From Clostridia bacterium (GTDB taxonomy: Bacteria; Bacillota_A; Clostridia; Christensenellales; Aristaeellaceae): a DNA stretch of 7,827 nt. The stretch covers positions 1 through 7,827 of the forward strand of contig CAAEDZ010000030.1 of the NCBI GenBank assembly GCA_900754775.1, read 5' to 3'. The position numbers and the translations under genes were made by a program. The notes beneath the pieces were generated by a model. It saw only the letters and a program-made list of their open reading frames with translations. It did not search any database and had not been told where the DNA came from. Shown one piece after another: positions 6,778 to 7,827 of this stretch (within the stretch, counting starts at the first letter, position 1; every line of letters begins with the position of its first letter).

Positions 6778-6829
6778 AAGGTAATCAACGGTAGTCGGGC
6801 GCCAGTGTCAGACTACCGTTGGTTACCTT
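6778..6829. repeat. 19-bp inverted repeat with 14-nt loop upstream of livH
   Basis: The arms 6778-6796 and 6811-6829 are complementary at 18 of 19 positions; the exception is T6785 against G6822. In RNA from the minus strand this is an A-C mismatch; in plus-strand RNA it would be a G-U wobble. The element is less G+C-rich than its flanks and has no T-tract on either side, so it is not an ordinary intrinsic terminator. It ends 36 nt before the livH start. It could be an RNA structure within the liv transcript, an operator-like DNA palindrome or a member of a dispersed palindromic repeat family. Confidence 0.75.
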
Positions 6830-6848
6830 GCGTCATGTTTGCTTGTAG

Positions 6849-6881
6849 GTTCCCTCCCGGCCGCGCGGGCCGGGAGGGAAC
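6849..6881 (-). other. 14-bp G+C-rich hairpin just after the livJ stop, no T-tract
   Basis: The arms 6849-6862 and 6868-6881 pair perfectly over 14 bp around the 5-nt loop GCGCG. In the transcript the hairpin starts 8 nt after the binding-protein stop codon and is followed by CCTACAAGC, with no U-run. It is therefore a poor intrinsic terminator but a good barrier to 3' exonucleases. Such structures after the first gene of binding-protein-dependent transport operons (REP elements after malE in E. coli are the classic case) raise the level of binding protein over permease. That role is inferred here. Confidence 0.65.
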
Positions 6882-6889
6882 GGCAGGGA

Positions 6890-7827
6890 TTATTCCATGC
6901 CCACGTACACGCCGTTTTCGATCTTGACGGCGGTGGGGGTCTTGCTCACTTCGCCGGTGGCGGACCAGGTCATGGTGCCGGTGAGGCCCTCGATGGTGAG
7001 CTGCTGCATCTGCTCGATCATGATCTCGCAGGTTTCCTCGGGGGTGGTGTCGGCGGTGACGCCGCCGGCGGTCATGGCTTCGTAGACGGCGTAGACCGCG
7101 TCATAGGCGTCGGCGGCGAACTGGTTGGGGGTGTCGCCGTAGAGCTCGACATACTTGTTGACAAAGTTGACGGTCTTTTCGTCCTTGGCGTCGGCGCTGA
7201 AGGGGGTCAGCAGCAGCACGCCCTCGGCCAGGCTGGTGTCAAAGCCTTCCATGGTGAGGATGCCGTCCATGCCGTCCACGCCGAAGAAGATGGGCGAATA
7301 ATCCATCGAAGCGGCCTGGGTAAGGATCATGGAAGCGGGGGTGTAGTAGATGGGCAGGAACACCAGCTCGGCGCCGGCGTTCTTGGTCTCGGTCACCTGC
7401 ACGGAGAAATCGGTGGTCTCGTCGGTGAAGGTGGTCACCTTCACGATCTCAAGGCCCAGCTCGGCGGCCTTGGCCTCGAAGGTCTGGTAGATGCCGGTGG
7501 AGTACACGTCGCCGTTGTTGTAGATCACGGCAACCTTGGTGGCCAGGCCGTGCTCGGCGATGTACTGGGCGGAAGCGGCGCCCTGGGCGGGGTCGGTGAA
7601 GCAGACCTGATAGACGTTGTCCTTGTCGGCGATAACGTCGGTGGAGGAGGCGGAGGGCGTCAGCATGAAGATGCGCTCCTCATACGCCTTGGCGGCCACG
7701 GCGGCGCAAGGGCCGGAGGTCACGGTGCCCACGATCAGCTTGGCGCCGTTGTCCAGCACGGTGTTGTAGGCGTTGATGGCCTTTTCGGGGTCATGCTCGT
7801 CGTCCTGCGCGTCGATTTCGATCTGCA
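6890..7827 (-). CDS. livJ: Branched-chain amino acid ABC transporter, substrate-binding protein (partial, N-terminus outside window)
   Basis: The visible C-terminal 311 residues belong to the type I periplasmic binding protein fold (Peripla_BP_6, LivJ/LivK family). The frame stays open to the window edge and starts in QIEIDAQDDEHDPEKAINAY, the conserved block ahead of the first lobe, so only roughly the first 60-80 residues, including any lipoprotein signal, are missing. The GTG at 7759 is an internal valine, not a start. Further motifs are LIVGTVTSGPC and MLTPSASSTD (the Thr/Ser-rich segments that bind the amino acid carboxylate in this fold), VCFTDPAQGAASAQYIAEHG, FFGVDGMDG and NQFAADAYDAVYAVYEAM. 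It ends in TAA at 6890-6892. The protein would capture Leu, Ile, Val or another hydrophobic amino acid outside the membrane and deliver it to LivHM; specificity cannot be read from the sequence. The symbol is by family and position, since LivJ and LivK are not separable here. Confidence 0.92.
   Translation of the reverse strand, partial: QIEIDAQDDEHDPEKAINAYNTVLDNGAKLIVGTVTSGPCAAVAAKAYEERIFMLTPSASSTDVIADKDNVYQVCFTDPAQGAASAQYIAEHGLATKVAVIYNNGDVYSTGIYQTFEAKAAELGLEIVKVTTFTDETTDFSVQVTETKNAGAELVFLPIYYTPASMILTQAASMDYSPIFFGVDGMDGILTMEGFDTSLAEGVLLLTPFSADAKDEKTVNFVNKYVELYGDTPNQFAADAYDAVYAVYEAMTAGGVTADTTPEETCEIMIEQMQQLTIEGLTGTMTWSATGEVSKTPTAVKIENGVYVGME

Noticed and set aside
6814..6837. Seven-codon leader peptide (MTQGNQR) between livJ and livH
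   Set aside because: It has no Leu, Ile or Val codons, no well-spaced ribosome binding site and no terminator to attenuate, so a leader-peptide mechanism is unsupported.
6849..6881. Intrinsic terminator after livJ
   Set aside because: The stem is strong but no U-run follows it in the direction of transcription, so full termination is unlikely.
3215..7827. LivF Gln at the switch His position and LivG degenerate signature LPYG as defects
   Set aside because: Both are normal family features of LivF (VEQN) and LivG, not lesions.

Overview
This window is G+C-rich bacterial DNA. Strong AAGGAGG-type ribosome binding sites, 4-nt ATGA gene overlaps and sigma-A-like extended -10 elements suggest a high-G+C member of the Firmicutes/Clostridia, possibly a gut anaerobe. 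That placement is inference from sequence style and family resemblance; there is no rRNA or other marker here.

The right two thirds (about 3156-7827) is a branched-chain (hydrophobic) amino acid ABC uptake operon on the minus strand. In transcription order it holds the periplasmic-type substrate-binding protein (LivJ/LivK family, N-terminus beyond the window edge), the permeases LivH and LivM, and the ATPases LivG and LivF. livM-livG and livG-livF overlap by ATGA, and livH-livM are 10 nt apart, so translation is probably coupled. The only sizeable gap is the 148 nt between livJ and livH. It holds two consecutive strong inverted repeats, a 14-bp G+C-rich hairpin and a 19-bp long-arm hairpin. 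Neither has a terminating T-tract, so they could set the ratio of binding protein to membrane components. The operon ends in a hairpin with T-runs on both strands, which also serves the convergent gene on the other side.

The middle (about 1854-3153) holds a plus-strand AI-2E family (PerM-like) membrane transporter. It is divergent from a minus-strand two-HKD phospholipase D/cardiolipin synthase gene of ClsC/YmdC type (453-1853). The 160 nt between them carries two facing extended -10 promoters and an 18-bp direct repeat with a period of 22 bp, placed just upstream of the -10 of the phospholipase D-family gene. This looks like an operator for a dimeric regulator.

At the left end, a small arginine-rich ORF (99-362, minus) with an excellent ribosome binding site follows the phospholipase D-family gene. 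I do not recognise it. I see no CRISPR array, transposase, phage gene, tRNA or rRNA. Most of the window is conventional; the items worth a second look are the intergenic repeats and the small ORF.
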